Source: Granulosicoccus sp045106195 (GTDB lineage: Bacteria; Pseudomonadota; Gammaproteobacteria; Granulosicoccales; Granulosicoccaceae). Taken from it: 64,000 bases of DNA. Shown here piece after piece: positions 8,283 to 16,785 of the stretch. The first letter of the stretch is position 1. Each line of letters begins with the position of its first letter. Under the pieces are notes generated by a model, which was not told the DNA's origin, did no database searches, and worked only from the letters and a program-made list of their open reading frames with translations. A program made the position numbers and the translations under genes. The stretch lies in the NCBI GenBank assembly GCA_045106195.1, contig JBGCEH010000026.1, forward strand, positions 1 through 64,000. The letters are read 5' to 3'.

Positions 8283-9967
8283 CGCGGTATTTCCTCCATC
8301 AGCTTTCGGGCCTGGCCTGGCCAGTCCTGTCTTTCCACCTCATCGTCCAGTGCAAGCTGGACGGTGAGCTTTTGTACTCCGTCATCATCCAGTGCAGCGA
8401 TATCCTCAAAACGTCTGAATCCGAAGGAATAAAGGCATCCCTGAAGCGCTGGCCCAACGCCATCGATGCGAGTTAGATCATCGGGTGGAGGTTCATCCGC
8501 AGTGGTTTCTCCGGTTGAGATTTCCAGACCATCCAGTGCCTGCAAATCGTTTAGATGTTCAACGTCCTGATGACGATCAAGATCGGCTGGATAAGCTACG
8601 TCGGCTGCGACATACGCAGGCGTTGACACTGCAGTGTTTGCTGACGGCGCTGAGGTGATCAAGGTACCCGTCTCGTTTCCTGAGTCGCTTTTCGCAGATC
8701 TCACGAGAGCAGCTTCTGCATCATCGGCAGGCCTGCGAACCGAACCTTCCGAATCTGCCGACTCTTCGGGTTCTGCCAGCCAGCCGGCACTTTGGTCAGG
8801 AAAGTCTGCAGCCGCATGCACAGCCCCTCCAAACGCGACGGGCTCGATCTCCATCAGGCTGGCGGTGGGTGCATGATTGATGTGGCCATCATGACAAACA
8901 ACGCACCTGGCAATAATGTCATCCTCAGGATCCAGTACAACCTCATTGTCTCGAATCACCAGTTGCAGCATGTTGTAGACATTGCGGCCATACATTTCAC
9001 TGGCATGCACGGCGCCGTGACTCGGTAAATTCAAGGGTCCGACAATGAGTGTTTCGTGGTGATAATAATGTTCGCCCACATGGGTGAGCTCACAATTACC
9101 ACCGGTCGAAGCTGCCAGATCGACAATGACCGATTCTGGCAACATGCCGTCAACCATGTCCTCGGTGATGATGCGTGGCGCACTTCGACCCGGAATGGAC
9201 GCTGCGCAGATAACGACATGGGCACGCGCGAGATGCTCTGCCAGCACGTCGTGTTGTTTTTGTCTTTCATCCTTGCGAAGGGCTCGCGCAAAACCACCAG
9301 CCCCTTCAACCTCTACGCCGGTATCCACCATGCGAGCGCCGAGCGATTCGATCTGTTCCTTCGCCGCTCGGCGAATATCGTACCCTTCTACCTGTGCGCC
9401 CAGTCGGCGGGCCGTGGCGATGGCCTGCAATCCCGCAACCCCTGCGCCTATGACCAACACTCTGGAGGGGCGAATTGTGCCTGCAGCCGTGGTGAGCATC
9501 GGGAACATGCGCGGTGACAATTCAGCTGCCAGAAGCGCTGCCTTGTAACCAGCCACGGTAGCCTGCGACGACAATGCGTCCATAGGCTGAGCACGTGTGG
9601 TTCGCGGCATGTGATCCATTGCCAATACCGTAATTCCGCCACGGCTCAACGCTTTGATTTCCTCTGTATGCTGAAACGCAGACATGATACATATCAGAAC
9701 CGAGCCAGCTCGCATCTGCATGATTTCATCAAGCGTTGGGCAGACTACCTTGACGATGATATCGGCCCCTTGCACAACCTCAGCGAAACTATCGTGCACG
9801 CTGGCACCCTGATAGTCGTCATCATGGAAGCTTGCGTTGTGACCACACTCGGCTTCGATACGCACCTGCAGCCCTGACTGAATCAGTCGCTCCACCCTCG
9901 ACGGGTCCAGCGCAACGCGCCGCTCACTGGGACGCCGCTCCCGCGGCAAGGCAATAATTAGAGACAA
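8279..9967 (-). CDS. pntAA: NAD(P) transhydrogenase subunit alpha 1 with HhH tail
   Basis: Soluble NAD(H)-binding domain I of transhydrogenase. The family N-terminus (SLIIALPRERRPSERRVALDP) begins at TTG 9967, preceded by AGAGG six bases upstream; an ATG 33 codons earlier at 10066 adds unrelated residues and is disfavoured. The dinucleotide fold shows VLVIGAGVAGLQAIATARRL. After about residue 375 the protein departs from the family: an acidic, Ala/Ser-rich linker of about 120 residues, then a helix-hairpin-helix module (LTRIDGVGPALQGCLYSFGF ... DWPGQARKLMEE) like those appended to NuoE or ribosomal L21 in some proteobacteria. The function of that tail is not known. First gene of pntAA-pntAB-pntB. 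Confidence 0.93.
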   Translation of the reverse strand: MSLIIALPRERRPSERRVALDPSRVERLIQSGLQVRIEAECGHNASFHDDDYQGASVHDSFAEVVQGADIIVKVVCPTLDEIMQMRAGSVLICIMSAFQHTEEIKALSRGGITVLAMDHMPRTTRAQPMDALSSQATVAGYKAALLAAELSPRMFPMLTTAAGTIRPSRVLVIGAGVAGLQAIATARRLGAQVEGYDIRRAAKEQIESLGARMVDTGVEVEGAGGFARALRKDERQKQHDVLAEHLARAHVVICAASIPGRSAPRIITEDMVDGMLPESVIVDLAASTGGNCELTHVGEHYYHHETLIVGPLNLPSHGAVHASEMYGRNVYNMLQLVIRDNEVVLDPEDDIIARCVVCHDGHINHAPTASLMEIEPVAFGGAVHAAADFPDQSAGWLAEPEESADSEGSVRRPADDAEAALVRSAKSDSGNETGTLITSAPSANTAVSTPAYVAADVAYPADLDRHQDVEHLNDLQALDGLEISTGETTADEPPPDDLTRIDGVGPALQGCLYSFGFRRFEDIAALDDDGVQKLTVQLALDDEVERQDWPGQARKLMEEIPR

Positions 9968-10007
9968 AGAGCACCTCTGGGACAAGGGCGGATTGGCAAG
10001 TGTCCGG

Positions 10008-10036
10008 TATACTGGACTCGGTGAAGCGCAAATCAA
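10008..10036 (-). promoter_or_regulatory. Possible pnt operon promoter
   Basis: On the minus strand TTGATT (10036-10031) and AGTATA (10013-10008) are separated by 17 bases. Transcription from here would start near position 10000, downstream of the ATG at 10066 but upstream of TTG 9967, which supports the TTG as the pntAA start. Confidence 0.3.
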
Positions 10037-10171
10037 AGTCCAGAATTCAACATCCGGTCGCGACAAGCTGCTCCGATGGCATTAGTTTACTCTGCACACG
10101 CATCTGCCGCATCACCTTTGAACCCTAGATGTTATCCACAGAAATTTAACACTCGAGCATTAGCACGGGCT

Positions 10172-10201
10172 TTGCGTGAAAACAACGGTAGTTCTTACAA
10201 T
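10172..10201 (+). promoter_or_regulatory. Possible hemH promoter
   Basis: TTGCGT (10172-10177) and TACAAT (10196-10201) are spaced by 18 bases and match the sigma-70 consensus at four and five of six positions. Low certainty because the leader to hemH would be long. Confidence 0.3.
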
Positions 10202-10427
10202 TTATCGGATTGAGTCTACTCTGCTGAAATACAAGTGCTGCTTTTATTCAAATGGCAGAAACGGCACGGATATTGCGCCGCCTCTGGACAATGAAAGCCG
10301 TTCTGTTATCCATGCAAAGGTTAGACAAAACCGCGATTTTGCTGTTCACAACCGTCGCCAAGGCTCCAATCTTCCTCCATTTGCGTACACACTGCCAAGT
10401 CCGTAGACGCGTCACGGCCCTAAAAGC

Positions 10428-11552
10428 ATGAAATACATCGGTAAACCGCATTTCGAACACGGCTCTGAAGAGAAGCTGGGCGTTCTGATCGTCAACCTCG
10501 GGACACCCACGGCACCTGAGACTGCGGCTGTGCGCCGCTATTTGTCGGTGTTTCTCAGCGATCCGCGCATTATCGAGTTGCCACGTTGGTTGTGGCTTAT
10601 CCTGCTGCATGGCATCATCCTGCGAATTCGTCCGTCACGCAGTGCCAAGGCCTACCGTGAAGTCTGGTCTGAAGAGACAGGCTCGCCGCTTTTGAGCATA
10701 TCGCGGCAACAGGAAGCGGCCCTGCGAACGGAGCTTACCAAGCGCTTTGGTGATCACGTAAAAATTGCCCTTGGTATGCGCTACGGCGAACCCTCCATTG
10801 ACAGCGCCATATCGGAACTGGAAGAGGCCAATGTACGACGCATGATTGTGCTCCCCATGTATCCGCAGTACTCGGGCACCACAACCGCGTCAGTGTTTGA
10901 TGCCGTGACCAGCCGTTTGCAGAAAACACGCTGGATTCCTGAACTGCGATTCATCAATCAGTTCTGCGATCAGAAAGCCTTTGTTACATCCCTTGCCAAC
11001 AGTGTCAGAGAGAGCTGGGAGACTCATGGACGCGGAGACTTGCTGGTCACCTCCTACCACGGCATCCCGAAACGATATCTGACCAGTGGCGACCCCTACC
11101 ATTGCCTGTGCCACAAGACCTCGCGCATGCTCGCGGAAGAGCTGGAAATTGCGCCGGACAAAATCCTCGTGGTATTTCAATCCCGAGTCGGGCGTGAAGA
11201 GTGGCTCCGACCGTATTGCGATGAAACCATGAAGAATCTACCTGGACAGGGCGTCAAAAGCATCGATGTCTTGTGTCCGGCTTTTTCGGCAGATTGTCTG
11301 GAAACCATCGAAGAGATCAGCGGTGAGAATAGGGAATATTTCGAAGAACACGGAGGCGAGCGATTCCAGTATATCCCGTGTCTCAATGATCGCCCGGATC
11401 ACATCCACTTTCTTGGCGACCTTATCGAACGGCACGCCCAAGGTTGGCCGGAGGCTGATATGGCTCGTGACATCAATGAAGTCAACGCCAGACTTGCCGA
11501 TTCTGCCAAACGTGCCGATGATCTGAAACAGGCAGTTCCTGCCAACGCCTGA
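10428..11552 (+). CDS. hemH: Ferrochelatase
   Basis: Inserts ferrous iron into protoporphyrin IX, the last step of protoheme synthesis. The 374-residue protein shows the family start GVLIVNLGTPTAPETAAVRRYL, the region YREVWSEETGSPLL, the active-site histidine in VTSYHGIPKRYL, and the distal FQSRVGREEWLRPYCDETM segment with the conserved glutamates later (CPAFSADCLETIEEI). The Cys in YHCLCHKT matches a family position seen in many proteobacteria. It stands alone between the divergent pnt operon and the convergent EAL gene. Confidence 0.96.
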   Translation: MKYIGKPHFEHGSEEKLGVLIVNLGTPTAPETAAVRRYLSVFLSDPRIIELPRWLWLILLHGIILRIRPSRSAKAYREVWSEETGSPLLSISRQQEAALRTELTKRFGDHVKIALGMRYGEPSIDSAISELEEANVRRMIVLPMYPQYSGTTTASVFDAVTSRLQKTRWIPELRFINQFCDQKAFVTSLANSVRESWETHGRGDLLVTSYHGIPKRYLTSGDPYHCLCHKTSRMLAEELEIAPDKILVVFQSRVGREEWLRPYCDETMKNLPGQGVKSIDVLCPAFSADCLETIEEISGENREYFEEHGGERFQYIPCLNDRPDHIHFLGDLIERHAQGWPEADMARDINEVNARLADSAKRADDLKQAVPANA

Positions 11553-11603
11553 CGCTGACTGTCGATAGGTTAGCGTGGAGGCAAATAGTTGATGATTGCG
11601 TTG

Positions 11604-11620
11604 GTCGGCCTTACGCCGAC
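11604..11620. terminator. Hairpin between converging hemH and EAL genes
   Basis: GTCGGC (11604-11609) and GCCGAC (11615-11620) form a six-base-pair stem with a five-base loop in the 87-bp gap between two converging genes. No T-run follows on either strand, so termination here is only inferred from position. Confidence 0.3.
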
Positions 11621-11639
11621 TGCTTAATGCAGTTGTGCT

Positions 11640-13448
11640 CTAAGCGGCTCTGGATTTGCCTTCCGACAACAGCTGGAAGAACTTATCCGCAACAACGGGG
11701 CGGCTCTTGTAGTTACCCTGATATTCACCACACGACAGACGACGGATGTAGCTCAACTGTTCTGCGGTTTCAACACCTTCTGCCACCACATCAAGATTCA
11801 GATCATGCGCCAGCATGACAATCGCCTTGACGATCGGCGAGAATGCGGCGGCAGAATCAATCTGCATGATGAAGGAACGATCAATTTTCAATTGATTTAT
11901 CGGGAATCGCTGCAGGTAGCTGAGCGATGAATAACCCGTACCAAAGTCGTCAATGGAAATACGAACGCCCTGTTCACGCAGCAAAGCCAATTGACTAATG
12001 CTACCTTCAACATTTTCCATGATCATGTTCTCGGTCAACTCAATTATGAGCGCATCGCTCGGAAGACCGGTGTTAGCCAGTGTTTGCCTCACAACGTCAA
12101 TAAAATCAGGCTCATACAACTGAGCAATTGACACATTCACGGCAATCTTGAAATCCGGGAAACCGGCGGCACGAAAAGCCACCGCTTGCTCGCAAGCTGT
12201 TTCCAGCACCCACTGACCTACCGACACGATAAGACCACTGGATTCTGCTACGGGGATGAACTCAACAGGCGACACATGCCCGAGTAGCGATTGATTCCAG
12301 CGTAACAGAGCCTCTGCACCGCTTATCAGACCCGATCGCACATCAACCTTGGGCTGATAGGTTAAATACAACCCTTCATCCGCGATGGCTGTGCGCAAGG
12401 CATTTTCAATATCCATTTTCCGCCTTGCCCCAGCGATCATGTCAACAGTGTAGAAAGCAAACGGTGTCGTCACACCGTTGTGCTGATGCTTCATCGCCGT
12501 TTCTGCGTGATTGATCAAGTTCTCGACGCATTGTGCTTTTCCTTCGTGTATTGAAATTCCAATACCCAGATTGATATAAACATTCTGGGACTCTATGACA
12601 AAAGGCTCCTCAACTGAGGTAACGAGCGCATCCAGGCAATCCATCAGGAAGGGATCTTCTTCAGGGTTAGGACCTGTCTCGACGAACACGCCAAACCTGT
12701 CTCCACCAAGACGCATTACCAAAGACTCACGAGCATCTGTATTACCCCACCTTTCAGCAATATCTTTATCGGTAGCGATGAAAGCGGCACACAGTCGCTG
12801 ACTGAACGCCCACAGTACGTCATCACCTCGATCAGAACCGTAGCTGTCATTGATGGATTTGAATCGATGCAAATTGATGAGCACTAATACGTTGTGGGAT
12901 TGATTACTGGGTGGTTGCTCAAAATGACGTTGCATGTAATCTGCGAAAAACAATCGATTGGGCAAATTAGTCAGCGTATCCATGTGCATTATCTGCTGCT
13001 CATATGCACGGGCAACCAGTGTATTGCGCATCCTCAAGGCCAACTCACCCGCGTGCACCGGCTTGGAAAGAAAATCGGTAGCACCCAGCTTCAATGCACT
13101 GAACTTGGTGTCAGCGTTATTGGATGAGGTCAGTACAATGATAGGAAGCTGTTTAAGCTCATCATCATTGCGTATCTGTTCAAGGATATCCAGACCAGAC
13201 ACCACTGGCATATTCAAATCCAGTAACAGAACATTGGGTTTTTCACTACGCATTACACTCAACGCAATGGTTGAGTCGCTCACCGTCACAAAGCGCTCAT
13301 AGCCTTCGGCGGTGAGATGTAACTGCAACACGCGCATGTTGATGGGCTCATCATCAACCATCATGATTTTGGCATTACCCATCAACCGCAACGCCTGATC
13401 GTCCAGATCCAGGCTTTCTTGCGTCGAAGGGATTTGCTTGATGATCAT
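11640..13448 (-). CDS. Response regulator with degenerate GGDEF and intact EAL
   Basis: A 602-residue cytoplasmic regulator of cyclic-di-GMP. Order: REC domain (about 25-145; VDDEP acidic pocket, phosphoacceptor Asp near 77 in LLLDLNMP), GGDEF-like domain (about 155-330) whose signature is GGDRF, so cyclase activity is doubtful, and EAL domain (about 350-595) with the EAL motif at 379-381, the ENM segment and DDFGTGYSSLSYL. The EAL residues look intact, so it should hydrolyse cyclic-di-GMP or sense it through the dead cyclase domain. It starts 22 bases after the stop of the hybrid kinase gene, so that kinase is its likely phosphodonor. Confidence 0.9.
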   Translation of the reverse strand: MIIKQIPSTQESLDLDDQALRLMGNAKIMMVDDEPINMRVLQLHLTAEGYERFVTVSDSTIALSVMRSEKPNVLLLDLNMPVVSGLDILEQIRNDDELKQLPIIVLTSSNNADTKFSALKLGATDFLSKPVHAGELALRMRNTLVARAYEQQIMHMDTLTNLPNRLFFADYMQRHFEQPPSNQSHNVLVLINLHRFKSINDSYGSDRGDDVLWAFSQRLCAAFIATDKDIAERWGNTDARESLVMRLGGDRFGVFVETGPNPEEDPFLMDCLDALVTSVEEPFVIESQNVYINLGIGISIHEGKAQCVENLINHAETAMKHQHNGVTTPFAFYTVDMIAGARRKMDIENALRTAIADEGLYLTYQPKVDVRSGLISGAEALLRWNQSLLGHVSPVEFIPVAESSGLIVSVGQWVLETACEQAVAFRAAGFPDFKIAVNVSIAQLYEPDFIDVVRQTLANTGLPSDALIIELTENMIMENVEGSISQLALLREQGVRISIDDFGTGYSSLSYLQRFPINQLKIDRSFIMQIDSAAAFSPIVKAIVMLAHDLNLDVVAEGVETAEQLSYIRRLSCGEYQGNYKSRPVVADKFFQLLSEGKSRAA

Positions 13449-13470
13449 GAAAACGGTAGGTAGTTAGTCA

Positions 13471-16443
13471 CTATTTTCCAGAATTCGGCACAGGGGTAAG
13501 ACTCCAGCCAGCCAGCACTCTACTGTTATACTGCTCGATAGCTGACAAATCACCTCTCAACGATGGCAGAGAGTTTTCGGCACTGGTTTGCATCCGCGTA
13601 CACAACGCCGAATAGTCGGCGTAGCCAACGTTACCGCCCGAGCCGCGCATCCAATGCATGATTTCACATATCTCTTTCGTATCGTGTTTATCGACCGCCT
13701 CCCGCAAGACCTGCATTTGATCTCGCAAGCGTTCCATGAAAAGCCCGACTACCTCATGGAATTCAGCTGATTGCAAGGGAAGAGAAGAGAATACGGGCTC
13801 AGTGCCTAAGGTCTCCACATCACTTTCGTCGAGGTTTTGAACGACAGTGTGCCCACCGGATAAAACCGGATCGGCGACGATTCTGCGTTGCATCACCTTG
13901 ATAGCCTCTATCGCCACGTTACAAGCCTTTGCATCCTCACTATCTGCCGCTGATTGCAAGGCTACACCGGGTTGTACAAGAGCATCAATGCCGACACTGG
14001 ATGCAGAGCCCTTCAACCAATGACCAATATCACTCACCGATTTCCAATCCTCTGCACCCGCTGCCGTTTCTAGCTCAGTCAACCTCTCACCCAGTCGATC
14101 ACGAAAATCCTCGATAATAGGGATGAAGCGCTCATCTTCTAGCGCAAGCATACTGACAAGATCACCTGTTGCCTTCCGGTCAATGCGGGTTAGGCTGACC
14201 ACTGCACCTGCTTGCGAGTTTACAGCCTGCGAGGGTGCTGGATCTACGTCTTCAACTCGGGACGTACCACCCACAAGACTGGCAAGCAGCGCACTGAGCT
14301 TGTCCATATCAATCGGTTTAACCATATAGTGAGAAAATCCGGCAGCCAGAACCGTCTGTTCAAATCCCTTCATGGCATTCGCGGTTAACGCCACTACAGG
14401 CAACGATGCTCCGCGTTCACGCATATTTCTTACCGCCTCATAACCATCCATAACGGGCATCTGAATATCCATCAGGACCAGATCGTAGGCACCGGAATCT
14501 TCTGATTCAAACAGCGTATTAATCCCTTCAAGTCCGTTACTCGCAAGCACCACATCCAGACCGAGATCACCCAATACAATACTCAGTAGCTGACGATTCT
14601 CCGCACCATCGTCCACTACGAGCACTCTGGCCGGATTGATATCCCAGACAGTTCTCTTCTGTTCGCTGAACGTGCTCAACGACTCCCGGATAAGCTCCGG
14701 CGAGACTAAATCATAATCCTCGGTATTAAAGGGCAGTGTTACCCGGAACGTACTACCTTGCCCTTCTACACTCGATACGCTTAACTCTCCTTGCATGGCT
14801 TGCGTCAGTTTCCGACTGATGGACAAACCCAGCCCGGTTCCACCAAAACGCCGGGATATGGAATTATCAGCCTGCGAAAATGCCTCGAATATTCTGGCCT
14901 GCTGATCAGGAGTCATACCGATACCACTGTCTTCCACATCAATATGAATAAGCGGCAAAGCGCTATCTTTCTGTTCACCGGTAGATAACTTGATAGTGAC
15001 CTGGCCTTTTTCAGTAAACTTTATGGCGTTGCCGACTAGATTGATGATGATCTGTCGCAACCTTGAAGGATCTGCGATGATCTTTCGTGGCAGTGAAGAC
15101 AAAATGTCAAGCTCTAGACCAATGGCTTTTTCATCAGCTTTCGAACGCATGACCCGGACAACATCACTGACAATCATGGCGCAATCACAAGGTAACTGTT
15201 CTATATCCATCGCGCCCGACTCAACTTTCGACAAATCAAGTACATCATTGATCAGTTCCAGAAGATGTTGCCCGCTGTTGGCAATAGTCGCCAGGTATTC
15301 CTGTTTTTCGGCTTCTGTCTGTTGCTTCCCACGTCTCATTACTTCGGTGAAACCCAGTATCGCAGTCATAGGCGTCCGAATCTCATGACTCATGGTAGAC
15401 AGAAAAGTACTCTTTGCATTGTTGGCCTGTTCCGCCACTTCCATCGACTCACGAAGCAGTATCTCCTGCGCTTCCAATTGAGTGATGTCATCCATACTGA
15501 CGAGCACGCCACCAACCTTGTCCTCGGCAGTGATAACAGGTGAGCAATTAACATGGAATGTTCGTAGTTTTCCGTTGATGTCAGAGAAACGTACTTTATC
15601 GTGCCGGGTAGGCTCGGCATTATTCAAGGCACCTTCCCAGACAAACGATTCCGAGCCTTGCCACTGCAGATTCTCTGCGGGCTGCCCCAGTAGCTGATCG
15701 ATCGTCTTGCCGGTCAGCTCCAGGAATGCCGCATTGGCCAATACGATATTGCCCTGCACATCCAGAACCAGCAAAGCCTCGGCGATGGTATCCAGAGCAG
15801 AACGAACCCGTGAGGGGATCGCTGTTGAAGGATTAAGCTCTTTCAACACTTTGCCAAGAAACAAATAGAACAACGGAAAACACATGATACTGATAAACCC
15901 GATGACAGACCATCGACTGTCAAGATACCTTTGGAACAAGGGCTGGTTTTTCGAAGACACATACTGCACCGTCAGCTCACCCCATGGGCGGTTTCGCTGT
16001 AACACGGGTACCCGTACATCATCAGTGATCACCGGATGCTGGAATCCCTCACCGGATTTAGCATCAGGTGACAGAAACTGATACTCACCTCCGGTTCGCC
16101 GATTGAGAGTGATAGCATGAATATCCGGGTTCTGCGAGACAATGAATTCCAGAGAAAAGCGAAGACCTGACAACTCACCGTTGCGAAGCAATGCCGAACC
16201 TAATGAGGTGATTGATTCCGCCAGGGTTACTTGCGAGCGCTGTTCGTCTATACGCTGGTCCGGAACAAGACCAATGAAAATTGCCGTCAGGGTGACACTG
16301 CCTACTAATGACGTTAGCCCGACCACGATGTGAAATCGCGCACTCAGGCGCGAAAACGGCGAAAGCTTGCGAAGGCTTTGCAAGAGCGAGGTTCTCTCGC
16401 GCTCAGGTTTTAGCGATGATACGGCACTGGCAGGCGCACTCAC
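13471..16443 (-). CDS. Membrane hybrid histidine kinase with REC and two HPt domains
   Basis: A 990-residue sensor kinase. Visible order: TM1 (about 38-60), a periplasmic sensor of about 115 residues, TM2 (about 178-197), PAS (about 212-325), HisKA with His near 353 in STMSHEIRTPM, HATPase_c (N box NLVGNAIKFTEKG near 468; DSGIGM near 505; GGTGLGL near 534), REC with Asp near 659 in VLMDIQMPVMDG, then two HPt-like domains with His near 808 (GHWLKGSASS) and near 930 (MHWMRGSGGNVG). Two HPts in tandem are uncommon and suggest two output branches. The REC-GGDEF-EAL gene directly downstream is the obvious output partner. Confidence 0.92.
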   Translation of the reverse strand: MSAPASAVSSLKPERERTSLLQSLRKLSPFSRLSARFHIVVGLTSLVGSVTLTAIFIGLVPDQRIDEQRSQVTLAESITSLGSALLRNGELSGLRFSLEFIVSQNPDIHAITLNRRTGGEYQFLSPDAKSGEGFQHPVITDDVRVPVLQRNRPWGELTVQYVSSKNQPLFQRYLDSRWSVIGFISIMCFPLFYLFLGKVLKELNPSTAIPSRVRSALDTIAEALLVLDVQGNIVLANAAFLELTGKTIDQLLGQPAENLQWQGSESFVWEGALNNAEPTRHDKVRFSDINGKLRTFHVNCSPVITAEDKVGGVLVSMDDITQLEAQEILLRESMEVAEQANNAKSTFLSTMSHEIRTPMTAILGFTEVMRRGKQQTEAEKQEYLATIANSGQHLLELINDVLDLSKVESGAMDIEQLPCDCAMIVSDVVRVMRSKADEKAIGLELDILSSLPRKIIADPSRLRQIIINLVGNAIKFTEKGQVTIKLSTGEQKDSALPLIHIDVEDSGIGMTPDQQARIFEAFSQADNSISRRFGGTGLGLSISRKLTQAMQGELSVSSVEGQGSTFRVTLPFNTEDYDLVSPELIRESLSTFSEQKRTVWDINPARVLVVDDGAENRQLLSIVLGDLGLDVVLASNGLEGINTLFESEDSGAYDLVLMDIQMPVMDGYEAVRNMRERGASLPVVALTANAMKGFEQTVLAAGFSHYMVKPIDMDKLSALLASLVGGTSRVEDVDPAPSQAVNSQAGAVVSLTRIDRKATGDLVSMLALEDERFIPIIEDFRDRLGERLTELETAAGAEDWKSVSDIGHWLKGSASSVGIDALVQPGVALQSAADSEDAKACNVAIEAIKVMQRRIVADPVLSGGHTVVQNLDESDVETLGTEPVFSSLPLQSAEFHEVVGLFMERLRDQMQVLREAVDKHDTKEICEIMHWMRGSGGNVGYADYSALCTRMQTSAENSLPSLRGDLSAIEQYNSRVLAGWSLTPVPNSGK

Positions 16444-16785
16444 GCTGTGCAGCCCGTCAATGCTTTACCCGCATAGCGACTTTCGACATTTTGAAAAAAA
16501 TAGAAAGGCATAAACATAATAGTCACTAGGGTTAGACCGGCAGGCTTTCTATTCAACACCATATGGTTAACATATTTACTTGCGCTCTCATTCACAGACA
16601 AGCACTTGCGTTCAGGCAAGGGATAGGGATAGGGATAGTCTGCTGGGCGATTACAATGCAAGTATGTTTCCCCGAGCAAGACCAAATCCTTTTTAACAGG
16701 TAACGGCTAAAGTACGCGCCTTTAATAAAATCGGAATCAATTTTGTTTAAAAGGTTACAGTTGATCTGTACATGCATGACGACAC
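16444..16785. other. Intergenic region upstream of the hybrid kinase gene
   Basis: About 340 bp without a gene. It holds three perfect tandem copies of GGGATA (16620-16637) next to the short inverted repeat CTTGC-gttcag-GCAAG, and near its right end TACAG-ttgat-CTGTA (16756-16770), which on the minus strand precedes CC and TTTT and could be a weak terminator for the M50-HlyD gene. The kinase promoter must lie here. Small frames in the stretch are repeat-derived and not believed. Confidence 0.45.
16620..16637. repeat. Tandem hexamer GGGATA x3
   Basis: Three exact GGGATA units stand head to tail about 180 bp upstream of the hybrid kinase start. Such a unit could vary in number by slippage or act as repeated binding half-sites. 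Confidence 0.7.

Larger units (their letters stand above)
9968..10427. other. Divergent pntAA-hemH intergenic region
   Basis: About 460 bp between the TTG start of pntAA and hemH. It holds the pnt promoter candidate (10008-10036), a perfect DnaA box TTATCCACA (10132-10140) and a hemH promoter candidate (10172-10201). No gene is supported. The long untranslated leader of hemH (about 220 bases if that promoter is used) shows no recognisable riboswitch. Confidence 0.5.

Noticed and set aside
9968..10066. Upstream ATG for pntAA
   Set aside because: Adds residues absent in the family and lies upstream of the likely promoter start; TTG 9967 has a ribosome site.
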